A DNA stretch of 64,000 bases from Jeotgalibaca sp052266715 (lineage in GTDB: Bacteria; Bacillota; Bacilli; Lactobacillales; Aerococcaceae). The notes below the pieces were generated by a model that saw only the letters and a program-made list of their open reading frames with translations, was not told the origin of the DNA and did no database searches. The position numbers and the translations under genes are program-made. Positions 54,429-63,715 of this stretch are shown here, in pieces. Position 1 is the first letter of the stretch. Every line of letters starts with the position of its first letter. The stretch is from NCBI GenBank assembly GCA_052266715.1, contig JBQPRB010000003.1. One strand, given 5' to 3'.

Positions 54429-55325
54429 ATGAAATCAAAAAATAAACTGGCACCATGGGTCTTCATTACCCCCGCTATGATTCTCTTGCTTGCGTTTTCG
54501 ATCTTACCAATTTTTATTGCGTTTTTCATCAGTTTTACCGACCTCAGTCTTTCCGGACTGGCGGACTTTTCCCGGATCGCATTCGTTGGCCTGGAAAATT
54601 ACCAGGACGTCACGTCTGATGCCGTCTTCTTAAAGTCCATTGGCAATACGCTTTTCTACGTTGTCCTCGGGGTACCACTCATCGTGATGTTATCCTTGAC
54701 CATCGCGGTTCTCATTCAAATGGGGAATGGCCGCTTCTTTGACATGATGCGCCTGTTCTTTTACTCACCGTCCATCACCAACATCGTCGCCATCGCCATT
54801 GTTTGGTCGTTTTTATTCAACCCGAACCAAAGCATCGGACTCATCAACCAAGTGCTCTCCTGGATAAACATCGGACCAATCGCCTGGCTACAAAACCCTC
54901 AAATCGCCAAAATATCCCTGGTCATCCTGGCAGTCTGGCGGGGACTTGGAATTAATATGTTGATTTTCTCCGCCGCCCTGCAAAACATTTCCCCAACGCT
55001 CTATGAAGCAGCTGATATTGACGGCGCCACCCGGTGGCAACAAATTTGGCATGTCACGATTCCGCAGCTGAAGTTCTCCACTTTCTTCGTCGTAATTACC
55101 ACAATCATCGGTTGGCTCCAGTTCTTCGAGGAACCGTTTGTCATGACCGAAGGCGGTCCGTTGAACAGTACCATGAGTATCGCCTTGTTTATTTACAGGA
55201 ACGGCTTCCAGTTCAACCGCTTTGGTTACGCCGCAGCCGGATCGATGATTTTATTTATCATCATCATCGTTGCGACGCTCCTGCAAATGAAAATCCAAAA
55301 ACGACGGGACGAGGACACGATTTGA
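54429..55325 (+). CDS. Sugar ABC transporter permease (MalF/UgpA type)
   Basis: A 298-residue permease with six hydrophobic segments and the EAA loop YEAADIDGATRWQQIWHVTI near residues 194-213. A GTG at 54420 is in frame, but the ATG at 54429 is 8 bases after AAAAGGG. It forms the channel with the next gene for the binding protein upstream. No ATPase gene is linked. Confidence 0.87.
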   Translation: MKSKNKLAPWVFITPAMILLLAFSILPIFIAFFISFTDLSLSGLADFSRIAFVGLENYQDVTSDAVFLKSIGNTLFYVVLGVPLIVMLSLTIAVLIQMGNGRFFDMMRLFFYSPSITNIVAIAIVWSFLFNPNQSIGLINQVLSWINIGPIAWLQNPQIAKISLVILAVWRGLGINMLIFSAALQNISPTLYEAADIDGATRWQQIWHVTIPQLKFSTFFVVITTIIGWLQFFEEPFVMTEGGPLNSTMSIALFIYRNGFQFNRFGYAAAGSMILFIIIIVATLLQMKIQKRRDEDTI

Positions 55326-55343
55326 GAAAAGAGGAGAGAAATT

Positions 55344-56165
55344 ATGCTTACAGTAAATAGAGGCACCAAGATTATTATCGGTGTGATACTGGGATTATGG
55401 GGCATCGTCACCATCGTTCCCTTTGTCTGGATGATTCTGTCCGCTTTCAAAACCAATCCAGAAATCGTCTCGATGGCACCGACATTATTCCCGAACGAAT
55501 GGACCTTGAATAACTTCCGGGAACTTTTCCAACGCCTGAACTTCGACGTCTATCTCATAAACACCTTGATCATCACCATCTTCAGTTTCGGCGGTCTTCT
55601 CATCAACGCCATGGCCGGCTTCGGCTTTGCCAAATACGAATTCAAGGGGAAAGAATTCCTCTTCATCCTCGTCCTGGCAACGATGATGATTCCCGGTCAA
55701 GTCACGATGATTCCGGTTTACCTGATCCTGAACCAAGTCGGACTCACCAACACTTACGCCGGCATCATCCTACCCGGTCTGGCAGGCGCTTTCGGAATCT
55801 TCCTGTTCCGGCAATTCTTCGCCAACATCTCGGAAGAAATGCTGGAAGCAGCCCGTCTGGACGGCGCGAGCGAGTACTTTATCTTTTGGAAAATCGCACT
55901 CCCGCTCTCGCGACCCATCCTGGCTGTCCAAGGCATCCTGACTTTCATCGGCGGTTGGAACTCCTTCCTGTGGCCATTGATCATCGCCAACGACCAAAAA
56001 TACTACACGCTCTCGGTTGGCCTGCAGCTCCTGCAAGGCCAACACGGCGCCAACTACGCCTTACAAATGGCCGGGGCCGCCTTCATGGTTATCCCGATTT
56101 TGATCATATTCTTGATTTTCCAAAAATTCATCCTGCAAGGCTTCGACATCTCAGGCGGAAAATAA
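55344..56165 (+). CDS. Sugar ABC transporter permease (MalG/UgpE type)
   Basis: A 273-residue permease with six hydrophobic segments, an EAA loop (LEAARLDGASEYFIFWKIAL) near residues 168-187 and the usual ending FILQGFDISGGK. GAGGAGAG precedes the ATG. The remnant of a GH3 gene begins directly at its stop codon, suggesting the original GH3 start region has been lost or overlapped. Confidence 0.87.
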   Translation: MLTVNRGTKIIIGVILGLWGIVTIVPFVWMILSAFKTNPEIVSMAPTLFPNEWTLNNFRELFQRLNFDVYLINTLIITIFSFGGLLINAMAGFGFAKYEFKGKEFLFILVLATMMIPGQVTMIPVYLILNQVGLTNTYAGIILPGLAGAFGIFLFRQFFANISEEMLEAARLDGASEYFIFWKIALPLSRPILAVQGILTFIGGWNSFLWPLIIANDQKYYTLSVGLQLLQGQHGANYALQMAGAAFMVIPILIIFLIFQKFILQGFDISGGK

Positions 56166-56167
56166 TA

Positions 56168-56537
56168 GGCGAAACCGTCCAGCTCACCGGCAACTTTTTC
56201 GCCGCCGACAAAGCCACCATCACCGGACCCATCAAGCAGATGAACGTCGCCGCCAACGACCTGACCCGCGTCGGATCCATCCTGGGCAGTACCGGGGCAG
56301 CCGATATCCGCCGTATTCAAAGCGATTTTATGAAAGAAACCGGCTTGGTATTCCGTTGTTATTTATGGCGGACGTGATTCACGGTTAACGGACAAATTTT
56401 CCGATCCCCTTGGCGTTAGCGAGTTCATGGAACCCGGACCTTATCGCAGATGGTTGACTTGGTGCGCGATGCACGGTGGGCGAAACGCTGAAGATACGCA
56501 AATGACTGAAGTTGAACTGATTAAAGAAGGAGATTGA
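56168..56537 (+). pseudogene. GH3 beta-glucosidase remnant (N- and C-terminal ends joined, frameshifted)
   Basis: The first part reads QLTGNFFAADKATITGPI, SILGSTGAADIRRIQSDFMK and KETGLVF, matching the N-terminal start of GH3 beta-glucosidases. A frame change near 56360 then gives MADVIHG, the next conserved GH3 segment, before a stop. From about 56405 another frame reads FMEPGPYRRWLTWCAMHGG and ends EVELIKEGD, which resembles a GH3 C-terminal fibronectin-like end. About 600 codons in between are missing. The gene once lay between the importer and the phosphorylase. Confidence 0.7.
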
Positions 56538-56539
56538 AT

Positions 56540-59500
56540 ATGCATGTAATCGATCAAACGAAAACGCCAAAAGTAACTTTGCAAGCAGGGAACCTAAAAG
56601 CCGAATTTTTGCCTACCGGTGACTTGTATCGTCTCGGTACCGAAGAGACGATGATCAATCAAGTCTTAAGCAATCCCATCGATGGGGCCTTGAACAATCT
56701 TTACTTGCGCGTCTACCAAGAAGATGGTTCCATTTCGTACGCACCCTTGTTGGGTATCCAATCCCACAGCCAGTTTGCGCTTGGGAAGAACCAAGTAAAG
56801 TGGACTGGAGTATTTGAAGAAATCAGCTATGCCGTTATTTTCAGCTTGGCCAACTACCAAACCTGGCTGTGGTACATCAAGCTGGAAGGAAAAAAAGAAA
56901 AAATCGATGTGATTTATGCTCAGGATATCGGTTTGGCTTCCCAAGCGGCGGTTCAAACCAACGAAGCCTATACCGCGCAATATGTGGACCATAGTGCTTT
57001 TGATGGTGTGATTTGTTCAAGGCAAAATATGCCCCAGGGCGAAGGGAAGTTTCCCTATCTCCAGCAAGGTGCCTTTTCAAAAGTGGCCAGTTACAGTACC
57101 GATGGTTTCCAGTTTTTCGGCACTTCCTATAAAGAGACCAATGTGGCACAAGCGTTAACGAGAGAAAACCTCCCGTCCCAAGTTTCCCAGTATGAGTTCA
57201 GCTACACCGCTCTGCAAATAAAACCGTTCCAACTGGTGGGCAAAGAGACCGTTACTTTCTATGGCTACTTCGAGGAAAATCATCCGGAAGCCGTAACCGC
57301 ACCGAAAGTGATTGAAGCCAACGGCCTCTTTCAGTCGGAAGAAATGTTCACCCCAATTAAGCAGTTGAAATGCAACCCCTTGATCGGCGAACCCTTGAAG
57401 ACCATCCCTCTCACCAACGAGGAAATGGCAGCGCGTTATCCCAAGCGAATCCAGGAAGAAAATGAGGGGAACCAATGGCTCTCCTTCTTTACCGAGGACT
57501 ATGTCCATGTGGTTTCTAAAGCTAAAGAGTTGCTAGTGGAGCGTCCGCATGGTCACATCCTCTTTACCGGTGGGAATCGCAAAGTGGATGAAAGCATCAT
57601 GACGACAACGTGCTGGATGTATGGGGTCTTCAATGCCCAAACCTTGAGGGGTAACACCGATATGAACAAGTGGTTCACGAATACCCGGAATGCCTTGAAT
57701 ATTTTGAATACTTCCGGGCAGCGACTTTATGTAAAAATAAAAGACACGTACCACTTGTTGGCCATGCCTTCTGTTTTTGAGATGGGTTTTAACTATGCGA
57801 AGTGGCTTTACAAAACTTCCGAAGAAACGTTTGAAGTGACGGTTTTTTCTACTATAGGAAACAGTGAAATCCGCCTGCAACTGGAAACGAAGAGTGGGCA
57901 AGCCTACGAATATCTGGTAACTAATCAAGTGGTCATGAACCAAAAGGAATATGTAACGCCTGTCTATATGAAGCAAGACAAGCAAGCCCTCACTTTTTAT
58001 GCGGATAAAAACACGCTTAATTACGACCGCTATCCGGAATTAGCTTATCAGTTGGTAGTGGAGGGAACCGAGTTCACCGTAAAAGATGAAAGCTTGTTTG
58101 TTACGGGTGCCGAACCGGGCTCTGCTTCATTGATGGTCTTGCAATTAGTAGAAACGAATCAGTTCCAAATCCGTATGCTCGGAAACGACCAAGCATCAGA
58201 AACGACCTTTGGAGAAGAAGTGCGCCAGTTTAAAGCGTACTTCAATGATTTAATGAATGGCTTCAAGTTAACAAAAGGCGAAACACTCCCGTCGGAACTG
58301 GAAAAACTGAATATCATCGCTTGGTGGTATACCCACAACATGCTCGTTCACTACTTGGTTCCCCATGGCTTGGAACAATACGGCGGGGCGGCCTGGGGAA
58401 CACGCGATGTCAGCCAAGGACCGGCGGAATACTTTCTGACCATGCAACATTATGATGTCGTAAAAGAAATCATCAAGACTCTCTTTTCCCATCAATTTGT
58501 GGAGGACGGCAATTGGCCGCAATGGTTCATGTTTGATCGTTACCAAGATATTTATTTCCATGAAAGCCATGGGGACATCATTGTCTGGCCCCTGAAACTC
58601 GTCGCCGATTACTTATATCGTTCCGGTGACACGAGCATTCTTCAAGAAACAGTCCCATATATGAGTAGGGAAACCAGTACCTTCACAACCGAAACCTTTA
58701 CGGTGCGTCACCATCTGGAAAAAGAAATAGACTATATCAAGAGTCATTTCCTGTGGGATACGCATTTATCCAGTTATGGGGACGGTGACTGGGATGATAC
58801 TTTGCAACCACATGGCCAAAGCCTGAAGGTAAACATGGCCAGCAGTTGGACCGTGGCCTTGACCTATGAAGCCTTAACAAGATTTAGTGAAACAATAAAA
58901 GAAGTCGAGTCCGAATATGCAAAAGAACTCACTGAATTAGCGACGTATATCAAGGCTGATTACAATAAATACATCCTCTCTGATGACGTCATTCCAGGCT
59001 TTGTCTATATGCCGGAACCCGATAAGGTGGAATTCATGATTCACCCAACTGATACGAAAACAGGAATCCAGTACCGGCTCTTGCCGATGATTCAAGGAAT
59101 CACGAGCGAAATATTCACGAAGGAACAAGCGATTACGCATTTCCAATTAATCAAGGAGCACCTGTCATACCCCGATGGTGTTCGTTTGATGAACCGACCG
59201 GCTACTTATCAAGGTGGCGTCAGCACGAACTTCAAGCGCGCCGAACAAGCCGCCAACTTTGGTAGGGAAGTAGGACTGCTTTACGTCCATGCCCAGATTC
59301 GCTTTATTGAATCCATGGCAAAAATAGGGAAAACCGCTGAAGTCTGGCATGGTCTGGAAGTCATCAATCCCATCAACATCCAGGATGTTGTGCCAAACGC
59401 GGCTAAACGTCAAAGCAATTCTTACTTCAGCAGTTCCGATGGTGATTTTGCATCACGTTACGAAGTAGCGGAAAACTTCGAGAAATTAAAAACGGGCGAA

Positions 59501-59845
59501 GTGCCCGTGAAAGGCGGTTGGCGCATTTACTCAAGTGGACCGGGGATCTATCTGAATCAATTGATTTCCAATGTACTTGGTATTTCAACTCACAATCAGG
59601 ATTTAGTGATTGATCCGATTTTACCAGCTACATACAGCGGATTGACGTTACAATTTACTTATTTGGGTAAGGCTGTTACTTTTAAATTTATGCATGATGA
59701 TAACGAGGTTATAGTAGTAAATGGTAAAGTAGCTAGGGGCGCCAAGTTAATGAATCCTTATAGGACTAGTGGCATGGCTGTTATGAGGGAAGAAATTGAA
59801 CCGCTGCTAAACAACATGGCTAACGTAATCGAAGTATATTATTAA
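56540..59845 (+). CDS. 1,2-beta-oligoglucan phosphorylase (GH94)
   Basis: A 1101-residue cytoplasmic protein. Its length and segments (YGGAAWGTRDVSQGPAEYF, GNWPQWFMFDRYQDIYFHES and YGDGDWDDTLQPHG, with the DWDD segment at about residues 750-753 covering the general acid) match the long GH94 branch exemplified by Listeria innocua 1,2-beta-oligoglucan phosphorylase. It would cleave sophorooligosaccharides with phosphate to alpha-glucose-1-phosphate and a shortened chain. The ATG at 56540 has AAGGAG before it; a TTG at 56534 is in frame. Preceded by a matching ABC importer. Other long GH94 members exist, so the linkage is well supported but not proven. Confidence 0.82.
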   Translation: MHVIDQTKTPKVTLQAGNLKAEFLPTGDLYRLGTEETMINQVLSNPIDGALNNLYLRVYQEDGSISYAPLLGIQSHSQFALGKNQVKWTGVFEEISYAVIFSLANYQTWLWYIKLEGKKEKIDVIYAQDIGLASQAAVQTNEAYTAQYVDHSAFDGVICSRQNMPQGEGKFPYLQQGAFSKVASYSTDGFQFFGTSYKETNVAQALTRENLPSQVSQYEFSYTALQIKPFQLVGKETVTFYGYFEENHPEAVTAPKVIEANGLFQSEEMFTPIKQLKCNPLIGEPLKTIPLTNEEMAARYPKRIQEENEGNQWLSFFTEDYVHVVSKAKELLVERPHGHILFTGGNRKVDESIMTTTCWMYGVFNAQTLRGNTDMNKWFTNTRNALNILNTSGQRLYVKIKDTYHLLAMPSVFEMGFNYAKWLYKTSEETFEVTVFSTIGNSEIRLQLETKSGQAYEYLVTNQVVMNQKEYVTPVYMKQDKQALTFYADKNTLNYDRYPELAYQLVVEGTEFTVKDESLFVTGAEPGSASLMVLQLVETNQFQIRMLGNDQASETTFGEEVRQFKAYFNDLMNGFKLTKGETLPSELEKLNIIAWWYTHNMLVHYLVPHGLEQYGGAAWGTRDVSQGPAEYFLTMQHYDVVKEIIKTLFSHQFVEDGNWPQWFMFDRYQDIYFHESHGDIIVWPLKLVADYLYRSGDTSILQETVPYMSRETSTFTTETFTVRHHLEKEIDYIKSHFLWDTHLSSYGDGDWDDTLQPHGQSLKVNMASSWTVALTYEALTRFSETIKEVESEYAKELTELATYIKADYNKYILSDDVIPGFVYMPEPDKVEFMIHPTDTKTGIQYRLLPMIQGITSEIFTKEQAITHFQLIKEHLSYPDGVRLMNRPATYQGGVSTNFKRAEQAANFGREVGLLYVHAQIRFIESMAKIGKTAEVWHGLEVINPINIQDVVPNAAKRQSNSYFSSSDGDFASRYEVAENFEKLKTGEVPVKGGWRIYSSGPGIYLNQLISNVLGISTHNQDLVIDPILPATYSGLTLQFTYLGKAVTFKFMHDDNEVIVVNGKVARGAKLMNPYRTSGMAVMREEIEPLLNNMANVIEVYY

Positions 59846-59851
59846 TAGAAG

Positions 59852-59898
59852 CGAAGCAAGCAGATGCCAGCATTAAGGGGCATCTGCTTGCTTCGTTA
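59852..59898 (+). terminator. Terminator after the GH94 gene
   Basis: CGAAGCAAGCAGATGCC pairs perfectly over 17 bases with GGCATCTGCTTGCTTCG, followed by a short, weak T-rich tract. Confidence 0.83.
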
Positions 59899-60539
59899 TG
59901 TGTATAAGGCACTCAAAAAACAAAGCTATGATTTTAGGTGAAGTAAGATTGCTTCCAGTTGGAAAGTTTAACGAAGTGGGGAGAAAAAGTAAGGAAATTA
60001 TTGGATAGATGCTTTTCATACCTTATTGAGTTTTCCTATGAAGCTAACCCAGAGAGAACATTTATCATGTACTCTGAAAGTAAAATAGTAAAACCCACAT
60101 AGGTGCTTAATCCTTGCCATCTTATAGAAAAAAGGATTTAAGGAAGAAAAATTATTATCATAAAATCTAACTGCACAGCAAAAATTGTTGAAAATGTGAA
60201 CTCTGTTTGAACAATTTTAAAATGAAAACGTATACGAATGCATTGGAGTTAATGAACCCCAAATTAAATCAACAATATGACAAAAAAATCAATTTATCGG
60301 TGCAAAATGTGGATATAAAGTGATATTATGATATAGATATTGAAAAATTTAATAAATCCATTGTTATATTTAGTTATAAAGAAGGAAATTAATATTCTCC
60401 ATTATCTGGAACGATACAAAAAGGAGGCTGATCAACTGATTATTCGGAAAAGCAACAATTATATTCTGAGTAATTCACACTTCTAAGGATTAAAAAATCT
60501 ACTTTTTTGGCTTCATTAAATTGCTTAGGAGGGCTTGGC
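59899..60539. other. AT-rich leader of the exopolysaccharide cluster, no supported gene
   Basis: No convincing reading frame. The base composition becomes clearly AT-rich from here to the right edge. It presumably carries the promoter of the exopolysaccharide genes, but no single promoter stands out. The right end holds AGGAGGG just before the next gene. Confidence 0.5.
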
Positions 60540-61952
60540 ATGTATAAATTTGAAACGAGTGCTTGGGTAAAGCATTTTGATTTTATGGTTATCGATATTA
60601 TCTTTTTATTATTAGCCTTTATGATTTCTTTTACTTTACGTTTTGGAGGAGTTTCGCCTTTTTCTATCCAACTTTATGCTATATTAGGTGTTCTGATGCC
60701 AATCCTGCATATTTTTATCGTCTTCTTCACGGAAGAATATTCCGGCATTTTGCGTAGGGGTTACCTAAAAGAACTCAAGGCTGTATTGAGACATAACAGC
60801 ATCTTATTGGCATCAGTCGTGTTCTTTATGTTTATGACGCAACAAGCGGAAGAATATTCCCGCATTGTATTGTCCATGATGTGGGTTTTAAGTTGCCTCC
60901 TGATGTGGGGCGGACGAATTTTTTTGAAGAGAGCATTGCTACACGCTTATTCCCAAGAAAAAAATCAATCTTACTTGTTGGTAATAAGCACGCAAAATTC
61001 TGCAGAAAAAACAGTTGAACAATTGCAGAAAGCATCTTATAGCTCATATAGACTAAAAGGTTTAGCGGTTGTGGATGCGGATATACACGAAGAAGTTGTG
61101 AGTGGAATCCCGGTGATAGCCAGTCGAGAGACTGTGATGGATTACCTCCGCTTCAATACCGTCGATGGCGTCTTCATTGATGCAAATGTTTCAGAAGAGG
61201 AAATAGACCAAATAACGGAAAATTTGGTTGCTATGGGTATCACGGTTCACATCTCTTTGGATCATATTTCCAGTGAAATGCCGAACAGAGTGGTGGAAGA
61301 AATCAACGGTTATTCCGTATTGACTACAAGCATCAAGATGGCAACAACACGTCAACTGTTCATAAAACGCGTCATTGATATTTGTGGAGGTTTGGTCGGC
61401 TTAGTAGCAACAGTAATAGCTTTCGTTATTTTCGCTCCAATTATCTATATTCAGTCACCCGGTCCAATCTTTTTCTCACAGGAACGGGTGGGTCGGAATG
61501 GTAGACGTTTCCGCATCTATAAATTTCGTTCTATGTATATGGATGCTGAAGAACGCAAGAAAGAATTGATGGCTCAGAATAAAATGGATGGTTTTATGTT
61601 CAAGATGGATAACGACCCACGAATTATGCCAATCGGAAGATTCATTCGTCGCGTATCAGTTGATGAGTTGCCGCAAAGTATCAACATCCTGAAAGGTGAT
61701 ATGAGTCTAGTAGGGACAAGACCCCCGACAGTGGATGAATATGAAAGATACGAACTACATCATAAACGCAGACTGGCAGCGAAACCGGGACTTACTGGTA
61801 TGTGGCAAGTGAGCGGTAGAAGCGATATCACAGATTTTGAAGAAGTTGTGGCTTTAGATACAGAATATATCAGTAATTTTACCTTGAGTTTATATTTTAA
61901 GATTCTGTTTAAGACAGTTGGGGTTGTACTAGGAAAAAAAGGTTCAGTGTAA
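60540..61952 (+). CDS. Initiating undecaprenyl-phosphate sugar-phosphate transferase (CpsE/WbaP type)
   Basis: A 470-residue membrane protein. Four or so N-terminal helices, a central Rossmann-like CoA-binding-type domain (GIPVIASRETVMDYLRFN), a further helix, and the C-terminal transferase domain: PIIYIQSPGPIFFSQERVG, FRIYKFRSMYMDAE, SVDELPQ, MSLVGTRPP and KPGLTGMWQVSGR. It attaches the first sugar phosphate to the lipid carrier, beginning synthesis of capsule or exopolysaccharide repeat units. Sugar (glucose or galactose) not assignable. The frame opens at 60507, but AGGAGGG 7 bases before the ATG at 60540 fixes the start. Confidence 0.9.
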   Translation: MYKFETSAWVKHFDFMVIDIIFLLLAFMISFTLRFGGVSPFSIQLYAILGVLMPILHIFIVFFTEEYSGILRRGYLKELKAVLRHNSILLASVVFFMFMTQQAEEYSRIVLSMMWVLSCLLMWGGRIFLKRALLHAYSQEKNQSYLLVISTQNSAEKTVEQLQKASYSSYRLKGLAVVDADIHEEVVSGIPVIASRETVMDYLRFNTVDGVFIDANVSEEEIDQITENLVAMGITVHISLDHISSEMPNRVVEEINGYSVLTTSIKMATTRQLFIKRVIDICGGLVGLVATVIAFVIFAPIIYIQSPGPIFFSQERVGRNGRRFRIYKFRSMYMDAEERKKELMAQNKMDGFMFKMDNDPRIMPIGRFIRRVSVDELPQSINILKGDMSLVGTRPPTVDEYERYELHHKRRLAAKPGLTGMWQVSGRSDITDFEEVVALDTEYISNFTLSLYFKILFKTVGVVLGKKGSV

Positions 61953-62021
61953 GTGTCATTTTTCATTTAATTAATTTTATGCATTAATAGAATTTTGATT
62001 AGTAACGGAAGGACAATAAAA

Positions 62022-63028
62022 TTGGCAAACATTACAGTGGTAGAGACAAGCTATGTTGGTTTATCTAATGCAATTTTGCTTTGCGCAACACAATAAAGTC
62101 AATTCTTTTGAAAGTATTGAAAAAGTTGACTTAATCATTAAAAATATCTCTCATTGTGGATAAAGAAATTTAAAAGTATCTGGTAGATAAAAAATTGAGT
62201 TTCAATGCTACCGATGAAAAAGAAATGGTATATCAAAATACGGACTTTGTAGTCATCGTTACATCAATGAACTATGACTGAGAAGAAAAATAACTGTAAT
62301 ACACATCTTCAGTGGAATCTATCATTGAAGATGTATTGTCGTATCAGCTGGAAGAAACGTTGCTTATCAAATCAACGATTCTTATTGGCAATACAAAACA
62401 AATCCGTGAAAATACAGAAAGTTGAGATATTTATAAAACTACTAGACGAATGTTCAATCAAAAAAATATTTCGGTATTATACATGGACTCCACTGAAGCA
62501 GTCAACTTGTTGGCCAATACGTATCTAGATTTGTGGGTAGCGTTTTTTAATGACTTAGATACGTATACTGAAATAAGAGAATTAGATACAAAATCATAGA
62601 AGACATTGGGCTGGAACCTCATATTGGAACGCATTACAATAACCATTCATTCGATTTTGGTGGCTACAGCTTACGGCTCGGAGCTATTGTTGAGACTAAC
62701 CGTACATGGAAAAATCATGCAGCCAATATGGTGTTACCACACAATCCAAAAGTGGTAGGTATCTATAGCTTAGCTATGAAGTCAGGATACGATAATTTCT
62801 GTTATCCAAGGAATCTTGAAACGTATTAAAGCGCGAGGGATTGAAGTAGTTGTAGACGAGCCAGTTTTAGAAGATGAGTTGTTTTATAATTCAAAAGTAA
62901 TCAGAGGTTTGGATGAATTTAAAAGGATATCCTATGACATTCTTTCCAACCGATTGTCTGAAGAGCAATCGGTTGGAAAGAAAGTATATAAGGAAATTTA
63001 TTCCATAAAAATTAACGTATACAGATAG
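62022..63028 (+). pseudogene. Decayed UDP-sugar 6-dehydrogenase (Ugd/WecC-like)
   Basis: Starting from TTG at 62022 (GGAAGGA upstream), the sequence reads ANITVVETSYVGLSNAIL, the dehydrogenase N-terminus, then a TAA. Several frames further on give STEAVNLLANTYLDLW, FDFGGYS-like and LKRIKARGIEVVVDEPVL pieces in the right order up to 63028. Multiple stops and frameshifts show that the gene is dead. An active version makes UDP-glucuronate or UDP-ManNAcA for polysaccharides. It interrupts the exopolysaccharide cluster between the initiating transferase and the Alg14-like gene. Confidence 0.85.
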
Positions 63029-63105
63029 ATAGCTACTTAAACTCTTTCAAGTCAGTATATTAATGAAAAATGTCGACAAGAAATTAGGAAATAAGGTGTG
63101 AAAAT

Positions 63106-63693
63106 TTGAAGATGGGAAATGATGAGCAGAATTCTCCGAACGAACAAAAGGATATTAATAAATACAAAAAAAATATTTTCATTTTAAATAGTCATTTTGG
63201 AAAGAAAATAATCTCAGGAAAATCCACAAGTAGTATGAAAAAAATTTGTTTCGCAGCATCTTCAGGAGGGCATTTCGAACAATTGCTGATGCTAAAACCT
63301 CTAATGGACAAGTATGATGGATTTATACTAACAGAGCAGACTGCCTATGTAACAGAAACTAAAGAAGAAAAAATGTACTATCTTAAGCAAGTAAACCGGA
63401 GAGAAAAGTCTTTTATTTCTAGAATGATAGTAAATACAATCACTTCACTTAGGATATTTATAAAAGAAAAACCTGATATTGTTATTTGCACTGGGGTACT
63501 TTCTATGATTCCAATGTGCTTGATAGCAAAATGTTTTAGGAGAAAATTAATTTATATAGAATCATTTGCAAAGATTACATCGCCAACGGAAACTGGAAGG
63601 CTGCTTTATAAATTTTCGGATCAATTTTACGTACAATGGGAACAAATGTTAGAAATTTATCCAAAAGCTATTTATAAGGGTGGTATTTACTAA
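63106..63693 (+). CDS. Alg14-like glycosyltransferase subunit (PssD/Cps14F type)
   Basis: A 195-residue frame. Residues 44 onward (MKKICFAASSGGHFEQLLML, LTEQTAYVTETKEEK, ICTGVLSMIPMCLIAK, ESFAKITSPTETGRLLY) match Alg14-type membrane-recruiting subunits that pair with an Alg13-like catalytic subunit. The first 43 residues are polar and unusual for the family, so the true start may be the ATG at 63235. However, AAGGTG precedes the TTG at 63106, whereas 63235 has a weak site. The next gene supplies the partner subunit. Confidence 0.78.
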   Translation: MKMGNDEQNSPNEQKDINKYKKNIFILNSHFGKKIISGKSTSSMKKICFAASSGGHFEQLLMLKPLMDKYDGFILTEQTAYVTETKEEKMYYLKQVNRREKSFISRMIVNTITSLRIFIKEKPDIVICTGVLSMIPMCLIAKCFRRKLIYIESFAKITSPTETGRLLYKFSDQFYVQWEQMLEIYPKAIYKGGIY

Positions 63694-63715
63694 ATATTCA
63701 TGCAAGGGAGATTAA

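Noticed and set aside
55886..56377. Single 163-codon plus-strand frame bridging the permease end and the following gap
   Set aside because: The first half is out of frame with the real permease and meaningless; only the part after 56165 has coding character, and it is recorded as the GH3 remnant.
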